Assembly: GCA_027002405.1 (NCBI GenBank)
Contig: JALWZT010000353.1
Coordinates: forward strand, 1 to 32,553
DNA length: 32,553 bases
From: Anaerolineae bacterium
GTDB taxonomy: Bacteria; Chloroflexota; Anaerolineae; J102
Direction: 5' to 3'
The notes under the pieces are model-generated. The model was not told where the DNA came from. It searched no databases and was given only the letters and a program-made list of their open reading frames with translations. The position numbers were made by a program, and so were the translations under genes. How positions within the stretch are numbered: the stretch's first letter is position 1; each line of letters begins with the position of its first letter. Of the stretch, positions 1 to 8,037 are shown one piece after another.

Positions 1-299
1 TTACGCAATACGCAATACGGAATACGAGTCACGCCGCCCTGGCCGCGAGGCATTTTCGTCCGTATCGGCGCGGGGTGGCCCGCCGTTGGACTGCTATGTA
101 AATAGGATTCGGATCAGGATTAGGATTGAGGTCGTCAGGCCGACGTTGGGCGAGGCGGCAACGGGCGTGATGCGTGAAACGTGAAACGTGAGAACCTTAC
201 GCATCACGCATCACGTTTCACGGCCCGCCAACGTGGCCGCGAGGCGTTTTCATCGGTATCGACGAATAGTCGTTCGTGGCGCCTGCTATGAAAATAGAG
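1..299. repeat. Composite short-period repeat block, copy 1
   Basis: No gene is supported here. The block starts with heptamers of the type ACGCAAT/ACGGAAT, passes through a conserved linker (CACGCCGCCCTGGCCGCGAG), reaches the GTAAATAGGATTCGG hexamer tract near 98-135, and then a second hairpin made of CGTGAAA heptamers facing ACGCATC heptamers (about 167-222). The same linkers recur at 2586-2930, 3053-3430 and 26757-26925. The left part is cut by the window edge. Confidence 0.8.
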
Positions 300-308
300 C
301 CTCGCGAC

Positions 309-419
309 GTCATTCCGAGGGAGCGCAGCGACCGAGGAATCTAGCGAAGCGCAAAACCCAAGGCATGGCGCTCGCTTTGCTCGCTAGATGCTTCGCTCCC
401 TTCGGTCGCTCAGCATGAC
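309..419. repeat. Inverted-repeat element with GTCATTCCGAG ends
   Basis: The left arm (309-350) begins GTCATTCCGAGGGAGCG. The right arm (383-419) is an imperfect reverse complement ending CAGCATGAC. Together they could form a long hairpin around a short centre. A left-half-only copy lies at 32298-32342, so the two halves can be separated. No transposase is present. From 420 to 522 the sequence consists of GCGCAGAT-like and CTCTGCG-like repeat fragments and holds no gene. Confidence 0.6.
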
Positions 420-522
420 GAACATCTGCGGCGATCTGCGTTGCGGAGCATCCGCGCAAATCTGCGTCCCCATTTTCTCTCTATGATCTCTATACTTTCT
501 CTGCGAACTCTGTGTTCCTGAT

Positions 523-1458
523 CTAAGGCGCGATGGTGGGTTTGCTGGGAGGTTCCTGAGCGTCGTCCAGTGCGGGAATAGGCAGGCGCAGGAGTTTCAG
601 GAGATCATCCAGGCCAGCCATGTGGGGTGCCCGACAGTCCTTAAACCAGGATAATGTGGCATTGAGCTGGGCTCCCAGCAAGATGACAAGGCTGGATAGA
701 TAAAGGTAAAGCATCAGGGCCATAACTGCACCGATGGAGCCGTAGATCACATTGAAATTGGAAAAGCCCGAGTGCAAATACCAGGAAAAACCGTATCCCA
801 ATAGGGTCCAGGCCGCGGCCGTGATGCCTGTGGAGATGAGGATGGTGCGGGTGGGGGTACGCCGGCCGGGGATGTAGCGCATCATCAGGAAAAACGTGAG
901 ATAGGCCAGGATAAACACCGGAAATCCACTGGCCAAAATCCGGAGAAGCTGGGCAAAGCATGCTGAAAGGGGCCAGGGCACGGCTTGCAATATCTGGGCA
1001 GAAAGGCCCGAAAGTACCAGGAGCAGGAAAAGCGCCGGCACGGCCAACAGGATGATAAGGACACCCACTCCTCGCATAAGGAAGGAACTATGGGTGTACG
1101 CCCGAGAATGCACCAGATCAATGGTAGCCAGCAGGCCACGCAAAAAGCCCGTGGCCGACCATAACAGGGTGAGAAGCGCGACCGCGCTGGTCACCGCGCT
1201 GGTGCTTATCACCTCTTGCAGCAGGTTGGTGATGGCTTCCGTGCCTTCGGGCATGAGGTTGATGACGGCATTCATCACGGCTTGCTGCTTGGTGGGATCT
1301 CGTAAGACCACCCCCAGGCCTGTGGAGATCAGGATAAGCAAGGGGGAAAGGGAAAAGATGGCATAATAAGTGAGCGCGGCTGAGCGCAAGAAGAGCTCAT
1401 TGCGCATCATGTGGTAGTAATAGCAACGAATAAAGCGGGTGACGATGTCGCGATGCAT
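523..1458 (-). CDS. YihY/BrkB family inner-membrane protein
   Basis: This is a polytopic membrane protein of 311 residues, the usual size for the YihY/virulence factor BrkB family (formerly annotated as ribonuclease BN). The N-terminal half carries the family-like stretch ALTYYAIFSLSPLLIL. About six hydrophobic segments follow, separated by short polar loops, with a proline-rich cytoplasmic-looking tail. The family's biochemical role is not settled, so none is assigned. The ATG at 1458 overlaps the upstream protease gene's TGA by one base; a GTG three bases earlier (1461) is an alternative start. The tight overlap implies co-transcription and translational coupling with the M50 protease. Confidence 0.85.
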   Translation of the reverse strand: MHRDIVTRFIRCYYYHMMRNELFLRSAALTYYAIFSLSPLLILISTGLGVVLRDPTKQQAVMNAVINLMPEGTEAITNLLQEVISTSAVTSAVALLTLLWSATGFLRGLLATIDLVHSRAYTHSSFLMRGVGVLIILLAVPALFLLLVLSGLSAQILQAVPWPLSACFAQLLRILASGFPVFILAYLTFFLMMRYIPGRRTPTRTILISTGITAAAWTLLGYGFSWYLHSGFSNFNVIYGSIGAVMALMLYLYLSSLVILLGAQLNATLSWFKDCRAPHMAGLDDLLKLLRLPIPALDDAQEPPSKPTIAP

Positions 1459-2576
1459 CACATTCCCAAAGCATGGATCGTCTGCAAGAAGCTTATCAGA
1501 TCCTCACGGGTGATCATGCCCACCACACGGTCTTGCTCCATCACCAACAACTGATTGACTCCGGCCCGGTCCATGGCCGAAAGCGCGGTCCACAAGTCCG
1601 CGTCGGGAGCGATGGTGCGAACCTGGGCCAGGGGGAGCATGACCTGGGCCGCGGTGACATGGTGCCAATCCGTTTTGGGGACCTCTTTCACTTGATGGAT
1701 GGTGAGCAGCCCCACCGGCTTTCCCTGATCTTCAACCACATAAACCCGTTTTCCCGCGCCCAAGAGGTAGTGATGGACGATGGTATCCAGGGTGGCATGC
1801 GCGGGCAACAGGCTGAGATGGGTTTGCATGGCCTGGCGCACGCGATACCGGGACAGAATATCCTGCAGTTTTTGTTGCTGGACCTGGGCGATGGCCGCGC
1901 TTTCCAGGAACCAGCCGATAAAAGCCATCCATAATCCGCCAAAAAGGTCGCCATGGAGCATCTGCACCACCCCCAGGAGGATGAACCCATACGCAATGAA
2001 ACGGCCCACGTTGGCCGCCTGAATCGTGGCGCGGCGGGCATCGCGGCCCGTTCCCCACAGAATAGCCCGCAGCACTCGGCCTCCATCCAGAGGAAAGCCT
2101 GGGATTAAGTTGAAGGCGAAAAGGGCCAGGTTGATATCACCCAGATAGTTCCAGATAGCATAAAGCTGAGGCAGCCCCATGGTCACTTTCGCAGCAACGA
2201 GAAACACCAGGCCCAGAAGCAAACTCACCGCCGGCCCGGCCAAGGCAATCCAAAATTCGGACCAGGCACTGCGTGGTTCTTCCTGGATTTGAGCCACGCC
2301 ACCGAAGATGAAGAGGGTGATCTCTCGCACCGGGATGCCATAGGCCCGGGCGACGGCGGCATGGCCGAATTCATGCAGCAACACGCTGAGGAAGAGCAAA
2401 AGGGTTGCCGCGGCGCCGATGGCCCAGTATTCCCACGAGGCCCAGCCGGGAAATTGTTGAGGAAAGTAATTGCCGGCCAGGCTCCACGTGAGTAAAACAA
2501 AGATGAGAAACCAGGAATAATCCAGACTGATGGGGATGCCGGCGATTCGGCCCAAGGGGAGATGTTTGGAGGTCAT
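1458..2576 (-). CDS. Site-2-protease-like M50 zinc metalloprotease with CBS domains
   Basis: This is an intramembrane zinc metalloprotease of the M50 family, 372 residues. The zinc motif HEFGH is at residues 68-72. The third ligand region is PLDGGR, with Asp163, preceded by the hydrophobic segment LFAFNLIPGF. Hydrophobic segments fill residues 20-230. Two CBS domains occupy roughly residues 245-370, which in this subfamily are thought to sense nucleotides or regulate activity. Members cleave membrane-anchored substrates such as anti-sigma factors, but no such partner is visible here. The start at 2576 is preceded by a GCAGGA site lying at the edge of the composite repeat at 2586-2930. The gene is followed directly by the YihY gene. 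Confidence 0.92.
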   Translation of the reverse strand: MTSKHLPLGRIAGIPISLDYSWFLIFVLLTWSLAGNYFPQQFPGWASWEYWAIGAAATLLLFLSVLLHEFGHAAVARAYGIPVREITLFIFGGVAQIQEEPRSAWSEFWIALAGPAVSLLLGLVFLVAAKVTMGLPQLYAIWNYLGDINLALFAFNLIPGFPLDGGRVLRAILWGTGRDARRATIQAANVGRFIAYGFILLGVVQMLHGDLFGGLWMAFIGWFLESAAIAQVQQQKLQDILSRYRVRQAMQTHLSLLPAHATLDTIVHHYLLGAGKRVYVVEDQGKPVGLLTIHQVKEVPKTDWHHVTAAQVMLPLAQVRTIAPDADLWTALSAMDRAGVNQLLVMEQDRVVGMITREDLISFLQTIHALGM

Positions 2577-2585
2577 GGGGTAATC

Positions 2586-2930
2586 CTGCTTTGTAAATAG
2601 GATTCGGATCAGGATTAGGATTGAGGATCGTCAGGACAACGTTGAGCGAGGCGGCAACGGGCGTATTGCGTATTCCGTATTCCGTCCAGTCGTTACGCAA
2701 TACGCAATACGGAATACGAGTCACGCCGCCCTGGCCGCGAGGCATTTTCGTCGGTATCGGCGCGGGGTGGCCCGCCGTTGGACTGCTATGAAAATAAAGT
2801 AATCAGTGATCAGTTATCAGTAATCAGTGTTCAGTTGACTCTGCGTCCTTTGCGCTCTCTGCGGTAAGTACCCTTTCCGCAGGGGAGTCAGGGATCAGTC
2901 ATCCAGTGTTCAGTGTTCAGTAGCGCCGAG
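2586..2930. repeat. Composite short-period repeat block, copy 2
   Basis: Order on the plus strand: GTAAATAGGATTCGGATCAG hexamer tract; conserved linker; hairpin with arms of CGTATTG/CGTATTC and ACGCAAT/ACGGAAT heptamers; linker ending GGACTGCTATGAAAATA; heptamers GTAATCA/GTGATCA/GTTATCA; then a CTCTGCG tract and CCAGTGTTCAGTG. A nearly identical copy lies 467 bp downstream at 3053. The left edge lies 9 bp upstream of the M50 start codon on the minus strand. Confidence 0.85.
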
Positions 2931-3052
2931 GCTAGAAACAACGCCCCTGCGTGCCTAGCCGGAATTATCCGGCGCCGTTCTGTAGCCCGGCGACTTCATC
3001 GCCGGGCGGGCGTGGTGGACGTCACTTCAGTCGGCTAAACGACGCCAAATGG
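2931..3052. repeat. CCGG-hairpin repeat unit (GCCCGGCGA stem), copy 1
   Basis: The unit contains CCGGAATTATCCGG and then a perfect 9-bp stem, GCCCGGCGA (2985-2993) with TCGCCGGGC (2999-3007), around a 5-nt loop. The same stem occurs at 20906-20928 and 26621-26643, and in degenerate form near 10624-10650. It always sits beside GTAATCA-type heptamers. No coding potential is seen. Confidence 0.75.
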
Positions 3053-3530
3053 CTGCTTTGTAAATAGGATTCGGATCAGGATTAGGATTGAGGATCGTCA
3101 GGACAACGTTGAGCGAGGCGGCAACGGGCGTATTGCGTATTCCGTGTTCCGTCAAAGCATTACGCAATACGCAATACGGAATACGAGTCACGCCGCCCTG
3201 GCCGCGAGGTATTTTCGTCGGTATCGGCGCGGGGTGGCCCGCCGTTGGACTGCTATGAAAATAAAGTAATCAGTGATCAGTTATCAGTAATCAGTGATCA
3301 GTTATCAGTAATCAGTGTTCAGTTGACTCTGCGTCCTTTGCGCTCTCTGCGGTAAGTACCCTTTCCGCAGGGGAGTCAGGGATCAGTCATCCAGTATTCA
3401 GTGTTCAGTGTTCAGTGTTCAGTGTTCAGTGGGTTGGCTGTTTCTTGGTGTCTTTGTGCTCTTTGTGTCCTTTGTGGTGAAAGATTATCCGCGTCAATCT
3501 GCGTTCTCTTTTCCTCGGTATCAGCGCGCT
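3053..3530. repeat. Composite short-period repeat block, copy 3, with adjoining nonamer tract
   Basis: This near duplicate of 2586-2930 has extra GTGATCA/GTTATCA/GTAATCA heptamers and then about five GTGTTCA heptamers (3396-3430). From about 3424 to 3512 it is the inverse of the block at 16838-16930: a CAAAGGACA nonamer tract, the GATAATCTTTCACC linker and a GCAGATTGACGC tract. The two copies match across several joined repeat types, so the composite has recurred as a unit. Confidence 0.8.
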
Positions 3531-3544
3531 GCCGCGCGTGGCGC

Positions 3545-4183
3545 CTACCTTCGAAATATCGGCAGATAGTGGGTTTGGGGCAACACGGGGGTGGGGCCGG
3601 TGGTCACCTGGACCCAACTGGATTGAAGATGGGCCGGGCCCAGCAAGTTACGGTGCACATCAATCAGCCGCTGCATGGTGTCGGGAGCTAACAGCAGATC
3701 GGATCGGCCCCGATGGGTGGCTCGCCATCGGATGGTGGCCAGATGAATGCCGTTGCCTGTGACCCCATCCGGGCCGGGCAACGTGGTGGCGCCCAAGAGG
3801 AGCTTGCCTGGCACCGAAGCATTGCTAAAGGGAATCACCGTGCGTCCAGTGGAACCCAGCGCCTGGCCCCAGTAGATTTTGACAAATTGCATGATGCTGG
3901 AGCCATACGCGATTTGAGCCTGCCAACTGCCCAAACCTGGGGCGGGGATCCCATCTACATAAACAAAGGTGTAAAACTCGTTATGGGCCGGGATGCGGTT
4001 CGGAGCTGTGACGAGGCGCAGGGTGGTGTCGGGCAGGGCCCAGACCGTAGGCGAGGGAGGGACGACCAGCCTTGGGGAAGCCCATACGGTTCCGGAGCGA
4101 TTCCAGAGACCAAGGAGACCCACCATGAAGACCACCCCAAAACCCAGCAAGAAAACAGGAGGACGGCGGATACGGGGGAACAT
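3545..4183 (-). CDS. Secreted cohesin-like domain protein with YLPIFRR tail
   Basis: A 212-residue exported protein. The N-terminus is basic, followed by a hydrophobic stretch (about residues 9-27) and a likely signal peptidase site near WAS. Residues about 60-190 have the pattern of a cohesin/CBM-like beta sandwich: an extracellular-style segment ending FVYVDGIPAPGLGSWQAQI, a mid-domain Gly-rich stretch and LATIRWRAT. The protein ends YLPIFRR, similar to the tails of the secreted proteins at 22380 and 29864. The start at 4183 has an AGGAG site seven bases upstream. A dockerin partner is not visible, so the cohesin-like call is structural only. Confidence 0.7.
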   Translation of the reverse strand: MFPRIRRPPVFLLGFGVVFMVGLLGLWNRSGTVWASPRLVVPPSPTVWALPDTTLRLVTAPNRIPAHNEFYTFVYVDGIPAPGLGSWQAQIAYGSSIMQFVKIYWGQALGSTGRTVIPFSNASVPGKLLLGATTLPGPDGVTGNGIHLATIRWRATHRGRSDLLLAPDTMQRLIDVHRNLLGPAHLQSSWVQVTTGPTPVLPQTHYLPIFRR

Positions 4184-4525
4184 GGTATTTCTCCTGATGG
4201 GGGACGGAGGAGAACGTAAGATGGCTCTCCTTTATTGTACCAGGAATTGGGCCCAAAGGGTAGTCCCCCCAGTACCCAATATCCAATACCGGATCCACTG
4301 CAAAAAGGTTTTTCAACACGGAGACACGGAGGACACAGAGAAAAGGTTGGAGGTAGCAGGTAGCAGGTGGCAAGTGAACTACTTGCAAACCTGCCACTTG
4401 CATACTTGCCACTTTTCCTTCTCCGTGCCCTCTCCCTCCGAGCATCGGGGGGAGCCAGAGGGGGGCCTTCGAGCCTTCGTGGCAAAGCGCTGTGTGGGAT
4501 ACCTGTATGGTTACGTTCCTTGTAG
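4184..4525. repeat. Intergenic repeats between secreted protein and PHP gene
   Basis: No gene is seen. The region holds the minus-strand promoter near 4234, CCAATAC-like heptamers (4270-4290), and the left arm of the CACTGCAAAAAGG...CACGGAGACAC element (4296-4347). Its centre is replaced by a hairpin of GTAGCAG/GTGGCAA heptamers (4350-4375) facing CACTTGC repeats (4380-4418). A fragment of the element's right arm follows (TTCTCCGTGC, near 4420). The full element occurs at 11309-11448 and 18835-18973. Confidence 0.7.
4234..4239 (-). promoter_or_regulatory. Possible extended -10 promoter for the cohesin-like gene
   Basis: The reverse strand reads TGGTACAAT: a five-of-six match to TATAAT with a TG extension. 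It lies about 50 bp upstream of the start codon at 4183, in the only non-repeat part of the intergenic region. No good -35 hexamer is visible at 17 bp. Confidence 0.3.
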
Positions 4526-5206
4526 TCAAAAATGAACCATGCCCAATTTCTTCACCACCTTGGCATAGGTGGAATAAAGCCGCACGTGCCCGCCGCTCAG
4601 ATGCCCCTGGATGCGGGCTTGGGCCAGGCTGGCCCGAAAGCTGGCCGCGTCGTGGAAGGGAGGCATCAGCATCACCGCGGTGCCGATCTCCCGGGCGGCG
4701 TGGGCATCGCTGCCCGCGGTCATCAGTTTGCCGTGAGCCTGAGCCAGGGCCCGAGCCTGGTCGTTATCGGCCCGGCGCAAACACCGGGCATTCAGCACCT
4801 CCAGCGCGTCCACCTGATGGATGACCCGCATCAATGCCTCTCGGCCCAAGGCAGAGCCCATGCGGAGACTATCCAGAGGATGAGGAACCCCTATCACCGC
4901 GCCTTGCTCTCGCAGCCGTTGCAGCGTCTCTTCCAAAGGCAGTCCTCGCGGGATTTCCTGGCTCATGAACCAGCCCAAAATTTCCCCCTCCGCGGTTTTG
5001 ATCTCCTCGCCCGGGATCACCAGGTCCGGCGCCAGGGCCTGGACCGCGGCCACCCCGGCCATGGTGTTGTGATCGGTGATGGCGATGCGGTCGATGCCTC
5101 GGGCCCGGCAGGCCCGCACAATCGCCTCGGGCGCACTCAGGGAATCAAAGGAAGCGCGGGTATGGCAATGCAATTCGACCCGCCATAAACGTTCCGGTGG
5201 GGTCAT
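4526..5206 (-). CDS. PHP-domain metal-dependent phosphoesterase
   Basis: A 226-residue stand-alone PHP protein. PHP enzymes are trinuclear metal phosphoesterases, including histidinol phosphatases and RNase AM-type nucleases. Visible metal motifs in order: HCH (His13, His15), TDHN (Asp45, His46), the acidic GEEI region, GVPHPLD and SDAH near the C-terminus. The open frame extends 40 codons upstream, but that part reads through CCAATAC-type repeat sequence, so the ATG at 5206 just before ERLWRVELHCHT is preferred. No strong Shine-Dalgarno is seen. It is divergent from the operon beginning at 5417. The substrate cannot be told from sequence. Confidence 0.85.
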   Translation of the reverse strand: MTPPERLWRVELHCHTRASFDSLSAPEAIVRACRARGIDRIAITDHNTMAGVAAVQALAPDLVIPGEEIKTAEGEILGWFMSQEIPRGLPLEETLQRLREQGAVIGVPHPLDSLRMGSALGREALMRVIHQVDALEVLNARCLRRADNDQARALAQAHGKLMTAGSDAHAAREIGTAVMLMPPFHDAASFRASLAQARIQGHLSGGHVRLYSTYAKVVKKLGMVHF

Positions 5207-5416
5207 GGTCGTGGGAAGGGATGGTTGGAGATTGGATACCGGATATTGGGTTGGATATTGGGGATTGGGTATGGGGGGGAGGTCCGTTGGGTCGGGACGC
5301 CCCGAATATCGCATATCTCCCGACACGTTTTCGAAACATACGCTTTCATGGTATCATAAAAGCATCGTAACGGCTAAATGAAAATTCAATAACCCGTCCA
5401 ATGGAGGACTGCACCT
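5207..5416. other. Divergent intergenic region with heptamer tract
   Basis: From 5222 to 5280 the DNA is built from GGATATT/GGGATTG-like units of about 7 nt, the inverse of the CCAATAC units near 4275. From 5281 the sequence is not repetitive. It includes TATCAT at 5352-5357, a possible -10 for the rightward operon, without a convincing -35. Confidence 0.45.
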
Positions 5417-7105
5417 ATGGAAATTCGAGGACGCACATTCCTGATCTTGGGTGGCGCAGGGCAAGTCGGAAAGGCGGTTTCTCGTCGCCTGCTGCGTTAC
5501 CATCCCGCTCATCTCATTGTTGCTTCCATTGATCAAGCCAGCGCGGAAGCCACCGCGGCCATGCTGGCCCAAGAAGCGCCCGATGGTACCCATGTCAGCG
5601 CCTGTTGGGGGAATATCTTCGTCCGCTGGGAATACAAAGACATGCGCTGGGATGACCTGCTGGCGGATGGGGCCATTCGAAAGCAATTGTTGGATGATCT
5701 GCTGGAACCCATGGTGGGCGCCCGCAAAGAAGATATCCTGGCCAACAACACCCTGGCCCGGTTGGTACGCCAATATGAGCCCGATGGCGTTATCGATTGC
5801 ATTAACACCGCGACCGCGTTCGCGTACCAAAACATCTACGCCAGCAGCCGCGAATTGCTGGCAGCCATGCAGGACCCCGACCCGGCCAAGCATCAGGAAA
5901 TGGCCGAAAAACAGGTGCTGCGCACCTACATCCCCCATTTGGTGCGGCACATTCAAATCCTCAATGAGGTTATGAAATTCGAAGGGGTCCATTGGAAAGG
6001 GGTGCGCGTGTACATCAAAGTGGGCACCAGTGGCACCGGCGGCATGGGCCTGAATATCCCCTACACCCATGGCGAAGAAAAACCCTCGGCCATGCTGCTT
6101 TCCAAATCCGCGTTGGCTGGCGCGCACAGCCTGCTCATGTTCTTGCTGGCCCGCACCCCACCAACTCGCAAAGTGGTCAAGGAGATCAAACCCACCGCGG
6201 CCATTGGATGGGCCCAGATTGGCTATGGCCCCATCCGCCGCCACGGGCGCCCCATCGAACTGTACGATTGCCCGCCCGAAGAAGCTTACCCCCTGGAACA
6301 AGCCCTCACTTCCCGGGGAGAGTTTGGCAAACCCACCGGAGGGGTGTTGGAAAATGTGTATGTGGATACAGGTGAAAATGGGCTCTTCGCGCTGCAAGAA
6401 TTCTCCACCATCACTTCTCTGAACCAGATGGAGTTTGTCACCCCCGAGGAGATCGCCCATTACATCATCATGGAAATCCAGGGAGGGAACACCGGGTTTG
6501 ATATCATCAGTGCCCTGGACCAGTCCGTCTTGGGGCCCACGTATCGGGCAGGGATTTTGCGTGAGGGCGCGCTGGCCCGCATGCGCCATCTGGAACAGGA
6601 ACATGGCGTGGACAGCATCGCGTTTGAGATTTTGGGCCCCCCTCGGCTTTCCAAACTGCTTTATGAGGCCTATCTTCTGAAACTGGTATCTGGCGACAGC
6701 ATGACCAGGGTGTTGAGCATGACGCCCGAGGCGCTGGCCCAGGCCGCGTATGACCGCATCGCCAGCGATGGCCGCGTGCGTTCCCAGATCATTTCCATTG
6801 GCATCCCGATCCTCACGCCGGACGGGGAGCGCTTGCTGCGCGGGCCGGAGATCAAAGCAGACAATGCCGAGGATGGCTGGGTGGACCTGCGGCCTCAGAA
6901 CTTCGAGCATTGGCAGGCGCGCATCCGACAGATCCGAGCCCGCACGCAACGAGAACTGGAAGCCGATGGAGGGCAGTATTCCTCCCGGTTCTATCGGGTC
7001 TTTGTGGACCCAGCCACCGGCGATGTGCAAGACCATATCATCCCGGGCGATATGGCCGGATGGATCTTCACCTATGAGGAGGGAGGCATTCGCGTGAAGT
7101 CGTAA
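5417..7105 (+). CDS. Rossmann-fold dehydrogenase/epimerase-like protein, function unassigned
   Basis: A 562-residue protein. The N-terminus has a nucleotide-binding loop, GGAGQVG (residues 12-18), typical of NAD(P)-binding SDR or epimerase-like proteins. A later stretch, YEPDGVIDCINTATAFAYQ, fits the SDR strand that leads to the NAG-type motif. Around residues 200-240 there is VGTSGTGGMG, then a Tyr and a Lys-containing helix, which could be a rearranged active site. The protein is roughly twice a classical SDR (about 250-330 residues), and the C-terminal 300 residues match no family I recognise. A GGAGG site precedes the ATG by eight bases. It is the first gene of an operon with a prenyltransferase-like enzyme and an aminotransferase. 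Confidence 0.7.
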   Translation: MEIRGRTFLILGGAGQVGKAVSRRLLRYHPAHLIVASIDQASAEATAAMLAQEAPDGTHVSACWGNIFVRWEYKDMRWDDLLADGAIRKQLLDDLLEPMVGARKEDILANNTLARLVRQYEPDGVIDCINTATAFAYQNIYASSRELLAAMQDPDPAKHQEMAEKQVLRTYIPHLVRHIQILNEVMKFEGVHWKGVRVYIKVGTSGTGGMGLNIPYTHGEEKPSAMLLSKSALAGAHSLLMFLLARTPPTRKVVKEIKPTAAIGWAQIGYGPIRRHGRPIELYDCPPEEAYPLEQALTSRGEFGKPTGGVLENVYVDTGENGLFALQEFSTITSLNQMEFVTPEEIAHYIIMEIQGGNTGFDIISALDQSVLGPTYRAGILREGALARMRHLEQEHGVDSIAFEILGPPRLSKLLYEAYLLKLVSGDSMTRVLSMTPEALAQAAYDRIASDGRVRSQIISIGIPILTPDGERLLRGPEIKADNAEDGWVDLRPQNFEHWQARIRQIRARTQRELEADGGQYSSRFYRVFVDPATGDVQDHIIPGDMAGWIFTYEEGGIRVKS

Positions 7106-7149
7106 GGGAAAACTTGACCGCAGCCGTCGGCGCGGCTAAGATATGGGGC

Positions 7150-8037
7150 ATGTCCATCTTGCGTGCTATCATCCAAACCATGCGTCCTAAGCAATGGACG
7201 AAAAATATCGTGGTTTATGCCGCGTTGGTGTTTGACGGCAAATTTCTAGAGCCCGACCTCTTCTTCAAGACCACCGCGCTTTTTGTGCTTTTCTGCCTGG
7301 TTTCCAGCTCGGTTTATCTGCTGAACGACCTGGTTGATCGGGAGAAGGATCGGGCTCATCCCCTGAAACGCCACCGCCCCCTGGCTTCGGGCGCGCTCCG
7401 ACCGGGCCATGCCATCGTGGCGCTTATTATCTTGTTGGGATTTTCGTTACCCGGGGCCTGGTGGCTGGACCCCGTGGCGGGGACGATTTTGGCCGGGTAT
7501 TTCGTGATGAATGTGGCCTATTCCTTTTGGTTGAAGCATTTGGTAATCCTGGATGTGTTTACCATCGCTGCGGGGTTCGTATTGCGGGTGGCCGCGGGCG
7601 CGGCCGTGGTGCATGTGGAACGGTTTTCCCCCTGGTTGTATGTCTGCATCACCCTGCTGGCTTTGATCATCGCCCTGGGCAAACGTCGGGCTGAATTGGT
7701 GGCTTTGGAAGAGGACGCGGGGAATCACCGGGCCATCCTCGATGAGTACAATCTCAATTTTTTGGATCACCTTATCAGCCTGACCACAGGGGCCACGGTG
7801 GTGACCTACTCGCTCTATACCTTCTCGGCCCAAAACCTGCCCGAAAATCATTTGATGATGCTCACCATCCCCATCGTCATTTATTTCCTTTTCCGATATC
7901 TTTACCTGATTCACGTCCGCCATTTGGGTGGCGCTCCGGATGAACTCATTTTCAAGGATAAGCCCCTCTTTGTGTCCGCGGCTTTTTGGGCTTTGGCGGT
8001 GGTGGTGATCCTCTACTTTTCCAATTATCATCCATGA
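7150..8037 (+). CDS. UbiA-family transferase, decaprenyl-phosphate phosphoribosyltransferase-like
   Basis: A 295-residue membrane protein of the UbiA superfamily. The N-terminal RPKQWTKN motif (residues 12-19), the metal/diphosphate motif NDLVDREKD (Asn59, Asp60, Asp63, Asp67) followed by HPLKRHRPLASG, and GKRRAEL are the signature of 5-phosphoribosyl-1-diphosphate : polyprenyl-phosphate transferases (mycobacterial Rv3806c type). These make a polyprenyl-phospho-pentose, the precursor of lipid-linked D-arabinose or ribose. About eight or nine hydrophobic segments follow. The ATG at 7150 fits the family's N-terminus; a TTG at 7114 with an upstream AAGGGA is an alternative. The stop overlaps the aminotransferase ATG. 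Confidence 0.82.
   Translation: MSILRAIIQTMRPKQWTKNIVVYAALVFDGKFLEPDLFFKTTALFVLFCLVSSSVYLLNDLVDREKDRAHPLKRHRPLASGALRPGHAIVALIILLGFSLPGAWWLDPVAGTILAGYFVMNVAYSFWLKHLVILDVFTIAAGFVLRVAAGAAVVHVERFSPWLYVCITLLALIIALGKRRAELVALEEDAGNHRAILDEYNLNFLDHLISLTTGATVVTYSLYTFSAQNLPENHLMMLTIPIVIYFLFRYLYLIHVRHLGGAPDELIFKDKPLFVSAAFWALAVVVILYFSNYHP

Noticed and set aside
188-418. Small frame reading MRTLRITHHVSR
   Set aside because: It is a translation of the CGTGAAA/ACGCATC heptamers and the GTCATTCCGAG element. There is no ribosome binding site or protein-like composition.
5354-7036. Long open frame (560 codons) on the minus strand
   Set aside because: It lies entirely antisense to the 562-residue dehydrogenase-like gene, which has a good ribosome binding site and recognisable motifs. 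Long antisense frames are expected at this GC content.
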